Below, piece after piece: positions 17,536 through 26,250 of a DNA stretch of 64,000 nucleotides. A program made the translations under genes and the position numbers. Position 1 is the stretch's first letter, and each line of letters opens with the position of its first letter. Under the pieces are notes generated by a model, which had not been told where the DNA came from, made no database searches, and was given only the letters and a program-made list of their open reading frames with translations. The DNA comes from Saccharofermentans sp. (GTDB lineage Bacteria > Bacillota > Clostridia > Saccharofermentanales > Saccharofermentanaceae): the NCBI GenBank assembly GCA_024684815.1, contig JAIKWL010000018.1, forward strand, positions 1 to 64,000. Direction: 5' to 3'.

Positions 17536-19035
17536 TTACTCTTCGTCAGAGTCCTCATCTTTGAGATCATCATCAAGATCATCATCAAGATCATCCTCAT
17601 CAAGCTTGGCTTTTCTGACCTTGCCCGAAGACTTCTGTGAAGACTCATTCTTGCTGTCGGAAGAGGAACTGTCATTGGGCTTGCCGTTCCTGAATGCATA
17701 TACAACAAGAATGACTATGACTGCAACGATGGCAACTGCCGCAAGCGTGATAAATACGACAATAAGAACATCTGCAGACTGTGAAGGATCAGTCTGTGAT
17801 CCGGAAGGTGTCTGTGTTGTTGCAGCAGAAGTAGCAGCTGTAGGATCAGACGAGGAATCCTCGGAAGGCAGAGAGATCTCCGGTACGGGTGTTGCCGTGG
17901 GAGCTGCAGGTGCGGGAAGATAAACGTCGTCCGTATGGAAATCGTGAGTTCCCGCATCGATCTCATCAAGAACTGACTGGCCTAACACATTCATGGCTAT
18001 CTGATCAAGAGCATCCTGTTCCTGTTCCTTAAGACCAAGGTAACCGACTACGAAGTAACCGTATTCGGGAGCAAAGATAACATCCAGTTCTCCGGCGGTC
18101 CTTCCGTCGCCATATGCCCATTCCTCAAACTTGGGAACCATCTGACCCTTAGGAACGGCGATATCACCCTGATCGTAAACATTTCCTGCCTCCTGGGCAG
18201 CCTGGGCAAGTCCTGTGAGGTCATCAATGGAAGAACATGAATCCTTCATGGAATTAGCAGCCTCAAGAGCCTTATCCTTTATTTCCTGCTCAGCTGTATC
18301 AGGTGCATAGAAGAGAGCATATCTGACATAAGGGACTTTAAGTTCTTCTTCCGCGAACTCGTAATTATCACAGAAGTTGCTCGAATATGCATCGGCAATA
18401 TAGTATCTCTCGAGTACTTTTCTGAAGTTGGCCTCATCATTGCCGGGACCATAGTAGAACTGGAGATACTCATCAAGAGACTTACCTGAGTCGGCGGCAT
18501 TGCCTGTCTTGATGTTTTCCATCATGTCATCGATTGCCTTGAGGGTATCGTCAGAAAGAGTAATGTTTGCTTCAGCAGCACGCTTGCATAAGACACATGT
18601 GCTCTCGATCGAATTCTCGGCATACTTGATAAAATAATCACCGAATGTCTCATAATCACTTCCGGAATACTCTGCGGAAAGGTCGATATATCCGAGTGTT
18701 GTGGCGGGATAATAACCCATGTTTGCATAGCCGCTCAGATCAAGGAATGCATTGATAAAGTAGAAGTTTGATTCCTGCTTGGGAATTGCGGCACCGTCAA
18801 AATAGTACTGATGGTCAAGGTAGTTCATCAGCTGTTCGCCGTAAAGCTCCTCAAATGACTGAGGTTCAGCGGGAGTTGTTTCTGCTGATGCATCTGTGAC
18901 AACAGCCTCCGTTGTCTCTGGAGTAACAGAACTTTCAACACTTGTGTTTTCGGTAAGTGTTCTGGTCTGGCTGCAGCCTGTGATCGTTGATGCGGCAATT
19001 ATGCCTGCAAGGATTAATGTGCTGATCTTTTTCAT
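17536..19035 (-). CDS. Foldase-like lipoprotein with C-terminal membrane span
   Basis: Protein of 499 residues. The ATG at 19035 gives a proper lipoprotein signal ending ITGC with Cys21; an earlier in-frame start would put charged residues in front of it. A Thr/Glu/Pro linker leads to a helical SurA-like region (about 60-330), then a Pro/Ser/Thr linker, a hydrophobic segment at about 420-446 and a strongly acidic cytoplasmic tail of LDDD repeats. The protein would thus be fixed to the membrane at both ends. The ATG overlaps the glf stop (ATGA), so it is the last gene of the glycan/PqqD operon. Its client is unknown. Confidence 0.65.
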   Translation of the reverse strand: MKKISTLILAGIIAASTITGCSQTRTLTENTSVESSVTPETTEAVVTDASAETTPAEPQSFEELYGEQLMNYLDHQYYFDGAAIPKQESNFYFINAFLDLSGYANMGYYPATTLGYIDLSAEYSGSDYETFGDYFIKYAENSIESTCVLCKRAAEANITLSDDTLKAIDDMMENIKTGNAADSGKSLDEYLQFYYGPGNDEANFRKVLERYYIADAYSSNFCDNYEFAEEELKVPYVRYALFYAPDTAEQEIKDKALEAANSMKDSCSSIDDLTGLAQAAQEAGNVYDQGDIAVPKGQMVPKFEEWAYGDGRTAGELDVIFAPEYGYFVVGYLGLKEQEQDALDQIAMNVLGQSVLDEIDAGTHDFHTDDVYLPAPAAPTATPVPEISLPSEDSSSDPTAATSAATTQTPSGSQTDPSQSADVLIVVFITLAAVAIVAVIVILVVYAFRNGKPNDSSSSDSKNESSQKSSGKVRKAKLDEDDLDDDLDDDLKDEDSDEE

Positions 19036-20141
19036 TTTCCGGTTATCCTCTTGTAGTCTTCTGTACATGCAGCGATAGTATCGTCCATGTCATAGTATTT
19101 GTATTTGCCGAGCCGTCCTCCGAACTCGACCTTATCGTCCGACCCGGACAATTCCGAGTATTTACGGTAAAGCTCATTGTTCCTCTCATTGTTGAGCGGA
19201 TAGTACGGCTCGTCACCCGGTTTCCACTCAGCGGGATATTCGTGAGTGATGACCGTGCCATTGCCCTTTCCGAACTCGAAATGCTTGTGTTCCAAGATCC
19301 TCGTGAACGGTGTCTCGGCATCGGTATAATTAACTACCGCATTGCCCTGGAAGTCATCTGTATCGGGCAGATATTCTGTCTCGAATCTCAGACTCCTGTA
19401 CTCAAGCTTGCCTAAAGAGTAATTATAATACTCATCTATCATGCCCGTATATATGATTTTAGTGGCAATTTTGTCCAAAGATTCTCTCTCAGAAAGATAA
19501 TCTACGTTCAATCTAACCTCAATCCCGTCAAGCATGTTCTCTATCCATTTGGTATATCCGCCGACCGGAATTCCCTGATAGTTATCATTAAAATAGTTAT
19601 TGTCATAAGTTAATCTGACCGGAAGGCGCTTGATTATGAATGCAGGAAGTTCTGTGGCTTTCCTGCCCCACTGCTTCTCTGTGTAACCTTTAACAAGCTT
19701 GTTGTAAATATCAGGACCGATGAGAGAGATCGCCTGTTCTTCAAGGTTCTTCGGCTCATCGACTATTCCTAATGCTATCTGCTCATCCAGCTTGGCTCTG
19801 GCCTCTGCAGGTGTTACGACACCCCACATCTTATTAAATGTGTACATATTGAACGGCATCGAATAAAGCTCGCCCTTATAGTTTGCGACAACACAATTTG
19901 TATATCTGTTAAACTCAGCGAATCTGTTAGCGAAGTCCCATACTTCCTTAACGCTCGTATGGAAGATGTGAGCTCCGTACTTATGGACATTTATCCCGTG
20001 AACATCTTCCGTATAGACATTTCCCGCGATATTCGGTCTTCTGTCTATAACAAGACACTTATAGCCGTCATCTGTGGCAAGGCGCGCGAAAGTCGCACCA
20101 TATAATCCCGCTCCTACGATCAGAAAATCATATTCACCCAT
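19032..20141 (-). CDS. glf: UDP-galactopyranose mutase
   Basis: Interconverts UDP-galactopyranose and UDP-galactofuranose, supplying galactofuranose for surface glycans; cytoplasmic flavoenzyme. The 369-residue protein has the FAD-binding GAGLYGATFA near the start, the family signature KYGAHIFHTS (about 54-63), EKQWGR near 155 and the C-terminal GRLGKYKYYDMDD. TTGGAGG lies upstream of the ATG. The 78-base gap from the ABC gene may hold a secondary promoter. Galactofuranose is thus a likely component of the polymer made by this cluster. Confidence 0.96.
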   Translation of the reverse strand: MGEYDFLIVGAGLYGATFARLATDDGYKCLVIDRRPNIAGNVYTEDVHGINVHKYGAHIFHTSVKEVWDFANRFAEFNRYTNCVVANYKGELYSMPFNMYTFNKMWGVVTPAEARAKLDEQIALGIVDEPKNLEEQAISLIGPDIYNKLVKGYTEKQWGRKATELPAFIIKRLPVRLTYDNNYFNDNYQGIPVGGYTKWIENMLDGIEVRLNVDYLSERESLDKIATKIIYTGMIDEYYNYSLGKLEYRSLRFETEYLPDTDDFQGNAVVNYTDAETPFTRILEHKHFEFGKGNGTVITHEYPAEWKPGDEPYYPLNNERNNELYRKYSELSGSDDKVEFGGRLGKYKYYDMDDTIAACTEDYKRITGK

Positions 20142-20187
20142 ATCTTATCCTCCAAATCTCGAAAACCGTTCATTTAATATACACTAT

Positions 20188-20206
20188 TTTAGGACAAACA
20201 CCTAAA
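20188..20206. promoter_or_regulatory. Inverted repeat between ABC gene and glf
   Basis: TTTAGG (20188-20193) and CCTAAA (20201-20206) form a perfect 6-base dyad with a 7-base gap in the only sizeable spacer downstream of the ABC gene. A TATATT element follows on the minus strand. It may mark an internal promoter with an operator; evidence is slight. Confidence 0.3.
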
Positions 20207-20219
20207 TACAGGGGGACGT

Positions 20220-21914
20220 TCACCCTTTTGAGAAATCGATACGCTTGTTGCAGATCTCAAGAGCAGCCGGTCTGTGGGTTATTATCACAACAGTCCTGTC
20301 AGTCAGTTTCTTTAACTGCTCTAAAAGATTCTTCTCAGTCTCCTCGTCCAATGCGCTGGTTGATTCATCGAGCATCAGTATAGGGCGCTCACTGAAGATA
20401 GCCCTCGCGATCGCGATGCGCTGCATCTGGCCTTCGGATAATCCGGTGCCTTTCTCTCCTAACGGAGTATCGAGTCCCAAAGGAAGTTCCCTGACGAATG
20501 AATCGGCGCACGCAGCTTCAAGAGCACTCCACAAACGCTTATCATCATTAAGGCCTGACGGATCTGCAAATGAAATTGCCTCTCGGATGTTGCCGCTCAT
20601 AAGGAGATTCTCCTGGGGAACATAAGCAAACAAAGTCCTCCATTCGGGAGTAAGGTCATATCTGTTGCCTGATACATCAATAACGGAAGCTTCGCCTGAG
20701 TTTAAGCGGTACAGACCCATGAGAAGATTCATGGTCGTACTCTTTCCGCATCCGGATTCGCCCGTGAAAGCTACATAGTCACCTTTATCGATGTGAAGGT
20801 CAAGACCTGAAAGGACAGACTCCCTGTCGTCTTCTTCGTAACTGAAGCATGCATCTTTGAGTTCAATTCCGGAAAAATCATTCTGATAGAAACTTCTGGT
20901 ATCTTTAGGTTCGCGGATCGTGCCTTTGTAATCAGGTTCGATCTTCTCGATCTCGATCATCCTCTCGGCACTTGCAAGCATATTGAAAAACTGCGGAACA
21001 GCGTGTGACACTTCTGCCATCGGGTGATCTATCTGTCCGACAAGCCTTAAGATAGCCATCATGGTACCGTATCCAAGCATTACATTAAAAAGCTTATAGC
21101 TGCATATAATGGCGACGATAAGATATCCGACCCTTACCAGGGCATATATACCCGTGGCGCATACGGATACAAACCTTGTCCTTCTCATCCTTGCATCAAC
21201 GATACCGTCAAGCTTCTCATCAGCCTCCTTTGCCATATCCTCTTCCTTGTTGAAAGTGCGGATGACAGAAAGGCTTCCTATTGATTCCTGGAAGAAACCG
21301 AATACGGCTCCCTCACGGTTCTGGACTTCCTTATGGTAATTCTTGAGTTTAGTCTTTAAGAAAAGAGATAAAATGAGCATGACGATCCCCAACGGGATAA
21401 GGAACCACACGACCTTCGGCAACAGGAGGAACAGCGATATCACAGCACACGTAAACTGGGCAATAAGCCCTGCGGTGCTTGGAACGATAGTTGCAACCGC
21501 ACCTGCGATTATCGTGGAATCCGAGTTGATCCTGGTCATCCAGTCTCCGGAGTGGACTTTTCTTATATCCCCGTAATAACGGGTGATCAACTCGCTGTAT
21601 GCTCTTAATCTGTAAGCTTTGGTGAGCTTGACCGTTGATCTGTCGGTAAAATAGATGCCGCCCCAGTAAAAGAAGATCGCAAGGACAACGAGTACCGATG
21701 TAAGAATTGCTCCCGTCTTTAGTGCTTCCCAGTCCTGGGATACGGCGCTGTCGATCATGTCTTTCAAAAGAAATGCAAAGACTACTCCCTCAACGCCCTG
21801 AAGGATCTTAACGATGAACAGGACTATAAGGCTCCCTCTTGCGCAGGAAGTCATTTTACGGATCCATTTGAGAGTATTCCAATCGATCTTTTTCTTGCCC
21901 ACTTTATCAAACAC
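20220..21914 (-). CDS. ABC transporter, fused permease and ATPase
   Basis: Half-transporter of 564 residues that would work as a homodimer in the membrane. Six spans are predicted in residues about 20-300 and the nucleotide-binding domain follows, with Walker A GESGCGKST, a Q-loop VPQENLLMSGN, the signature LSEGQMQRIA, Walker B ILMLDES and the switch ITHRP. The start codon is a GTG with a weak ribosome site, but the gene overlaps the preceding one by 8 bases. In size and design it matches exporters of peptides or lipid-linked molecules. The context does not decide between a peptide and a glycolipid cargo. Confidence 0.9.
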   Translation of the reverse strand: MFDKVGKKKIDWNTLKWIRKMTSCARGSLIVLFIVKILQGVEGVVFAFLLKDMIDSAVSQDWEALKTGAILTSVLVVLAIFFYWGGIYFTDRSTVKLTKAYRLRAYSELITRYYGDIRKVHSGDWMTRINSDSTIIAGAVATIVPSTAGLIAQFTCAVISLFLLLPKVVWFLIPLGIVMLILSLFLKTKLKNYHKEVQNREGAVFGFFQESIGSLSVIRTFNKEEDMAKEADEKLDGIVDARMRRTRFVSVCATGIYALVRVGYLIVAIICSYKLFNVMLGYGTMMAILRLVGQIDHPMAEVSHAVPQFFNMLASAERMIEIEKIEPDYKGTIREPKDTRSFYQNDFSGIELKDACFSYEEDDRESVLSGLDLHIDKGDYVAFTGESGCGKSTTMNLLMGLYRLNSGEASVIDVSGNRYDLTPEWRTLFAYVPQENLLMSGNIREAISFADPSGLNDDKRLWSALEAACADSFVRELPLGLDTPLGEKGTGLSEGQMQRIAIARAIFSERPILMLDESTSALDEETEKNLLEQLKKLTDRTVVIITHRPAALEICNKRIDFSKG

Positions 21915-22995
21915 CGTATTTCTTCAGTATCGTAGCTATGTCACTGTCGCCGTTATCACCCTTGGAGGCAAAATCCTTCATCAGAAATTTTCTCAGGAAT
22001 CCTTCCTTGGCAGGCGAAACCAATGCCGGCTGCATCGAATTATCAGGGTCAGCAGAGCGGATGTCAGCATCACCGGAGCAGCGACGGAGCAGTTCTTCAG
22101 CTCTTTCACTTCCGCAGATCACCAATGATGTTCCTTTTCCGTCTGCAAGGTCCGGGTATTCCTTTTCGACTCCCCAGTAATCTCCGATCGTAAAATCAAA
22201 GTCTTTTACGGCAGTCGTATAAGGACACGAATAGCAGCTCGGACGCAAAGAAAGTTCCTTAGAATAAATCCTGCAGAAAGGATCCTTCATGTAATCTGTC
22301 TTATATGTCTCCTGTCCTACAGTATACAGGACAGTATGTGCATCGTCTGTTTTTATCTTCTCCCTGGCGCAATAATATGTAAGGTTTCCGTTGTGCCGGG
22401 CTTCAAGGAATCGGCAGTATTCCTGCCAATATACGGGTGACTGGACTCCCCTGCAGATGATCGATGCGAGCCAGAGATTTCCGGAATCCCCTATAAGCTT
22501 CTTTACTGCGTGGCATTGGCAGGGAGTTCCCGTAAACAGGACAGTTCTTCCGGTATCTATAGCTTCCTTTATCTTTCCGAAAACATCGCCCAGAGAGCTC
22601 TGAACATATTTGGACTTTCTCATCGGCGTAATATCATCTGCAAGAATATGCCTTACAGTGTGATCTTCATCGTAGACAGCGCCGCAGATCAATCCTCCCT
22701 TATTAAGGATCTCACCTGCTATAAGAGAAAAAGCTCCGCCTGATGTGCTCTTTTGCAGCAGTACCTGATCTTTGACTCTCACCGCATAAAATGAGGCTTC
22801 CGCATCAAAGACATCAGGATTCAGTGACGGGCAGACAGACTGGCACATTCCGCAGTCAATGCATTTTTCCTGTTCTATTGCAGGATAGTAAAAACCCTCT
22901 TTGTCAGAAACCATGCTTACAGCTCCTGCAGGACAGGAATAGCTGCAGGCTTCACATCCGAAGCATTTGGACCTGTTCTCAACGATCTGCTGCAT
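21907..22995 (-). CDS. FrhB/F420-dehydrogenase beta-like ferredoxin protein
   Basis: Protein of 362 residues. The N terminus carries two 4Fe-4S motifs (CFGCEACSYSCP at 11-22 and CIDCGMCQSVCP at about 40-51). The rest belongs to the coenzyme F420 hydrogenase/dehydrogenase beta-subunit family, with FTGTPCQCHA and a further CYSCPY cluster ligand region. In Firmicutes and Bacteroidetes such proteins are found beside pyruvyltransferase-like genes in polysaccharide loci, as here, where the two genes overlap by 17 bases. Its redox reaction in glycan synthesis is not established. Confidence 0.88.
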   Translation of the reverse strand: MQQIVENRSKCFGCEACSYSCPAGAVSMVSDKEGFYYPAIEQEKCIDCGMCQSVCPSLNPDVFDAEASFYAVRVKDQVLLQKSTSGGAFSLIAGEILNKGGLICGAVYDEDHTVRHILADDITPMRKSKYVQSSLGDVFGKIKEAIDTGRTVLFTGTPCQCHAVKKLIGDSGNLWLASIICRGVQSPVYWQEYCRFLEARHNGNLTYYCAREKIKTDDAHTVLYTVGQETYKTDYMKDPFCRIYSKELSLRPSCYSCPYTTAVKDFDFTIGDYWGVEKEYPDLADGKGTSLVICGSERAEELLRRCSGDADIRSADPDNSMQPALVSPAKEGFLRKFLMKDFASKGDNGDSDIATILKKYGV

Positions 22996-24040
22996 CAGCT
23001 AATATTTCCTTTAAATATCCGATCGAAGCTTCTCTTTCTTCTTTCAGATTCTCTTCGATCTTTCCGGGTTCAGGGCTGGCCAGATTGCAGCCCATTGCTT
23101 TTTCAAGACCTGCTTTATTCAGAAGATCTTCCATCCTTCCGTTGCGTTTTGCAAGTTCCCCTTCATTTCCGGCAACAGAAACCGGACGTTCAAACATCAG
23201 CGAGAAGGCCGTACCGTGGAATGAGTTCGTAAATGTTCCCGATGAATGCGCCATCAGGCCTACCCAGTCATTAACGGATACCTGGCTCCAGGCCGGGAAC
23301 CCGCATTGAGGCATAAACGCCGCTGTAATGATGCGGAGATCCAATCCGTCAGCCTCAGCTTTTTCCTTGGCCTTTTTGTGAAGAGCGGCATCGTACTTAA
23401 CCATAAAGAGAAGATAATAGGGCTCATCACCCGGGTCAGATGCTATCTTAAGCCATTCCTCTTTAGAGAGCAGAAGCGTCGGATCTAATGAGACCTGTGC
23501 ATCCCTGCCTGTAAGGTCTTTAACGATCTTTTGTCCGGATCTTTCTCTTACTGAGATCTTCCTGAAACTTTCCAGCTGCTCTGAACACCATTGTTTTCCC
23601 TTTTCGGGAAATTCTTCGGAACCGAAGCTCGCTGCATAAGAATACTTCTTTTTATCTTCTGCAAATGTCAGGAAAAATCTTTCATCCACACCGGGGATCC
23701 TGAAATTCCAAATCTGGTCGCTTCCTGCAATAAACAGGTCAAAATCGTTGTTGATCGATTCCTTATCTTTCAGATCGTAATCTCCTGAACACTTCATGTA
23801 TTGCTCACGGAACCTTTTAAAGAGTTCTTCTCTCTTCTTTCCTTCCGATATGATCCTTTGGGCGAAGAGCGCAGTCGGACCTTTGGTCGGAAAATAGGTT
23901 TCCTCTTTCGCGGCCTTATTGCTGAACGAGACAAACAGGCTGTCCGCACCCAGTTTATTCAGAGTCTGCTGTAGAGCATATGCCTGCAGGACTGCACCGA
24001 AATTATCAGCTTCATGAAATGTCACTATTCCCGCTTGCAC
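22979..24040 (-). CDS. Polysaccharide pyruvyltransferase family protein
   Basis: Protein of 353 residues of the CsaB/WcaK family, which adds ketal-linked pyruvate to sugars of surface polymers. The start QAGIVTFHEADNFGAVLQAYALQ, the core FDLFIAGSDQIWNF and SFHGTAFSLMF near 270 are family hallmarks. The start codon is GTG with AAGGAG 10 bases upstream. It overlaps the GT2 gene before it by 29 bases. The acceptor sugar is unknown. Confidence 0.9.
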   Translation of the reverse strand: MQAGIVTFHEADNFGAVLQAYALQQTLNKLGADSLFVSFSNKAAKEETYFPTKGPTALFAQRIISEGKKREELFKRFREQYMKCSGDYDLKDKESINNDFDLFIAGSDQIWNFRIPGVDERFFLTFAEDKKKYSYAASFGSEEFPEKGKQWCSEQLESFRKISVRERSGQKIVKDLTGRDAQVSLDPTLLLSKEEWLKIASDPGDEPYYLLFMVKYDAALHKKAKEKAEADGLDLRIITAAFMPQCGFPAWSQVSVNDWVGLMAHSSGTFTNSFHGTAFSLMFERPVSVAGNEGELAKRNGRMEDLLNKAGLEKAMGCNLASPEPGKIEENLKEEREASIGYLKEILADAADR

Positions 24041-24890
24041 GATCTTTTATCTCCTTTTTGACCTGCTGTATCAGAAGCAGTTTCAGATCTTCCATATACT
24101 GCTTTTCCAGCCCGTCGATCACTTTCGTATAGTATTCCTGATCGCATGCGCAGAATGGAAGTATATCACGGTAAAGTTTTATAAAATTTTTCTTTCTCTC
24201 CAGTGTTTGAGTATAGCTTCTCTTCCTGCTCGAATGGCCGCTGTTTCTCTGATAATAAGTATGAAGTATTTCAGGAACAAATCCGCACACCGAACGGCTC
24301 GCAGGCGGAAGAAGGAGCTGAAGATTCTGACCTTCAGTCGATATGGGTATTTCCCTGTCGGGATAACACTCATCGAAAAGAGCCATCCTGACCATATAGC
24401 AACCCGCGTAACAGTATGTGGTCTGTCTTAACAGTTCCTCGAAAATATCCTGATCTTTACGGTCCTGATCCTTCGTGCTGCGGGCTGTACTCCCGCCCTC
24501 ATCGACATTAATGATATATCCGTCGTTTCTAACCATACCAATCCCGGGATGATCAATGAGATATCTGACCTTTGATTCAATGCATTCCGGTGACATATAG
24601 TCATCAGCATCACACCAGGTCAGATAATCTCCCGTTGCATCTTTCAATGCTGCATTTACTGCTGCAGCCTGCCCTCCGTGTGGAAGAGCAAGCACTTTGA
24701 CACTGATGCCCGATCCGGCAAGTTCATCTTTGATGCTGTTTATATACTCCAAAGAGCCGTCAGAAGAGCCGTCATCTGCAAATATGCATTCTATTGGTCT
24801 CCATGTCTGATCCTTTATGCTGCAAACGCATTCTTTCAGATATGGCATCGCATTATAGACAGGCACCAGCAGCGAGACAAGAGAATTCAT
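24012..24890 (-). CDS. GT2 glycosyltransferase (third of three)
   Basis: Family 2 glycosyltransferase of 292 residues with a GT-A fold. VSLLVPVYNAMPYLKECV starts the nucleotide-binding domain, FADDGSSDGS binds the nucleotide, and WCDADD at about 92-97 holds the metal-binding DxD. The C-terminal 60 residues are Lys-rich, possibly membrane-associated. It starts 4 bases inside the preceding GT2 gene. Donor and acceptor are unknown; transfer to a lipid-linked or peptide-linked acceptor is inferred from the operon. Confidence 0.92.
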   Translation of the reverse strand: MNSLVSLLVPVYNAMPYLKECVCSIKDQTWRPIECIFADDGSSDGSLEYINSIKDELAGSGISVKVLALPHGGQAAAVNAALKDATGDYLTWCDADDYMSPECIESKVRYLIDHPGIGMVRNDGYIINVDEGGSTARSTKDQDRKDQDIFEELLRQTTYCYAGCYMVRMALFDECYPDREIPISTEGQNLQLLLPPASRSVCGFVPEILHTYYQRNSGHSSRKRSYTQTLERKKNFIKLYRDILPFCACDQEYYTKVIDGLEKQYMEDLKLLLIQQVKKEIKDRASGNSDIS

Positions 24891-25558
24891 GAGCCGCTCA
24901 TCCTTTTTCTTAAAAGTGCCGCATAGTTTTTCAGTTCCTCTTTGCGGTCTGTCCTGCCTGTATTGGTAAGATGGATCCTGCGGTTCAAAATGACATCCGG
25001 CAGCTGCACAGTCTTAAGTCCGGAAGCTCTCAGCTTCATCATCCAGTCAACAGTCTCACCGCTCTTAAGTGTCTCATCAAATAACCCGACAGTATCAAAG
25101 ACAGATCTTTTTATTAGTGAACAGCCCGGCAAAATACCTTCATAAGGTTCCGTTCTCGGAACGACATTCCCGAGTTCTGCTGCAGTTATTTCAGGAGAGA
25201 CAAAATCCCTTGTCTTTCCAAAGACCGCAACTGTCTCAGGATCGGCTTCAACCGGAGCATATAGTTTTTTCAGAGTATCAGGTTCACATTTATCATCCGA
25301 ATCCAAAAGGAATATCCATTCGCCTTTGGACTGTTTTATTCCTTCGTTCCTGGCATGCGCTGCACGCTGTCTGTTCTGCGGAATTACAGTACATCCCAGT
25401 TCTTTTGCGATCCCGGCAGTTCCGTCAGTCGAACCGTCATCGATCACGATTATCTCAATATTGCCTTCCCATGCCTGATCCATAACTGAATTCACTGCTT
25501 CAGCCAGATATTTTTCGGCATTATATGCCGGGATTATCACTGACAGATCCGGTTTCAT
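24887..25558 (-). CDS. GT2 glycosyltransferase (second of three)
   Basis: Short family 2 glycosyltransferase of 223 residues. DLSVIIPAYNAEKYL, VIDDGSTDGTAGIA and FLLDSDDKCEPD (DxD at about 86-88) are clear. It overlaps its neighbours by 4 bases on each side. It is close in size and sequence to the next gene (25555-26250), so the pair probably arose by duplication. It has no membrane segment. Confidence 0.92.
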   Translation of the reverse strand: MKPDLSVIIPAYNAEKYLAEAVNSVMDQAWEGNIEIIVIDDGSTDGTAGIAKELGCTVIPQNRQRAAHARNEGIKQSKGEWIFLLDSDDKCEPDTLKKLYAPVEADPETVAVFGKTRDFVSPEITAAELGNVVPRTEPYEGILPGCSLIKRSVFDTVGLFDETLKSGETVDWMMKLRASGLKTVQLPDVILNRRIHLTNTGRTDRKEELKNYAALLRKRMSGS

Positions 25559-26250
25559 AACTGTTTATCCTTCAAAGCTTTTCTTGCATTTCTGAATGCT
25601 TCGGCCCTCAAAGCCAGCATCGCAGCCTGATCAGGTCTTTCATGTTCGAGCGTAATGTTGGCGTCATGGATCCTTCTGAAATACAATACATCCTCGATCT
25701 GAGATGAAAGATCCAGGCCTGCAAATCCCAGACGCATTATCCATTCTGTATCTTCGCCGTGCTCTCTGGATGTGACAAATCCACCGCATTGTTCGAAAAC
25801 GCTCCTGTGGATCAGCGCAGCCGTAAGCCTGAGATCCGGAAGCGCATTCTTAACTGCCTTCTGCCTCTCAGTAAGTTCTTTCTCGGGAATATCGGAAAAA
25901 TTCTCATACCTGCAGAATACGATCTGACAATCCTTGTGTTCTTCGATATATCCAATTTCCTTTTCAAGCATATGGCTGTCCATCAGATCGTCTGCATCAA
26001 GGAAAGCCAGCCATTCCCCCCCTGCCTCTGCAACACATCTGTTTCTTGCAGCTGATATGCCCTGATGTTCACATCTGATATACCTGATATCCGGATATTC
26101 CTTCAAAATACTTTCAGTATCATCATCTGATCCGTCATCTACAACAATGATCTCAGAGGCAGGATATGTCTGATCCAATGCGCTTTTAACAGCTGTCCCG
26201 ATATAAGAAGCCGCATTATAAGCCGGAATCAGAACAGAGATCTTCTTCAT
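25555..26250 (-). CDS. GT2 glycosyltransferase (first of three)
   Basis: Family 2 glycosyltransferase of 231 residues. ISVLIPAYNAASYIG, VVDDGSDDDTESIL and AFLDADDLMDS (DxD at about 84-86) give the family. It follows the PP-loop gene with a 4-base overlap. The second half shares with the downstream GT2 a TEWIMRLGFAGLDL/VDWMMKLRASGLKT pattern, which supports recent duplication. Confidence 0.92.
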   Translation of the reverse strand: MKKISVLIPAYNAASYIGTAVKSALDQTYPASEIIVVDDGSDDDTESILKEYPDIRYIRCEHQGISAARNRCVAEAGGEWLAFLDADDLMDSHMLEKEIGYIEEHKDCQIVFCRYENFSDIPEKELTERQKAVKNALPDLRLTAALIHRSVFEQCGGFVTSREHGEDTEWIMRLGFAGLDLSSQIEDVLYFRRIHDANITLEHERPDQAAMLALRAEAFRNARKALKDKQL

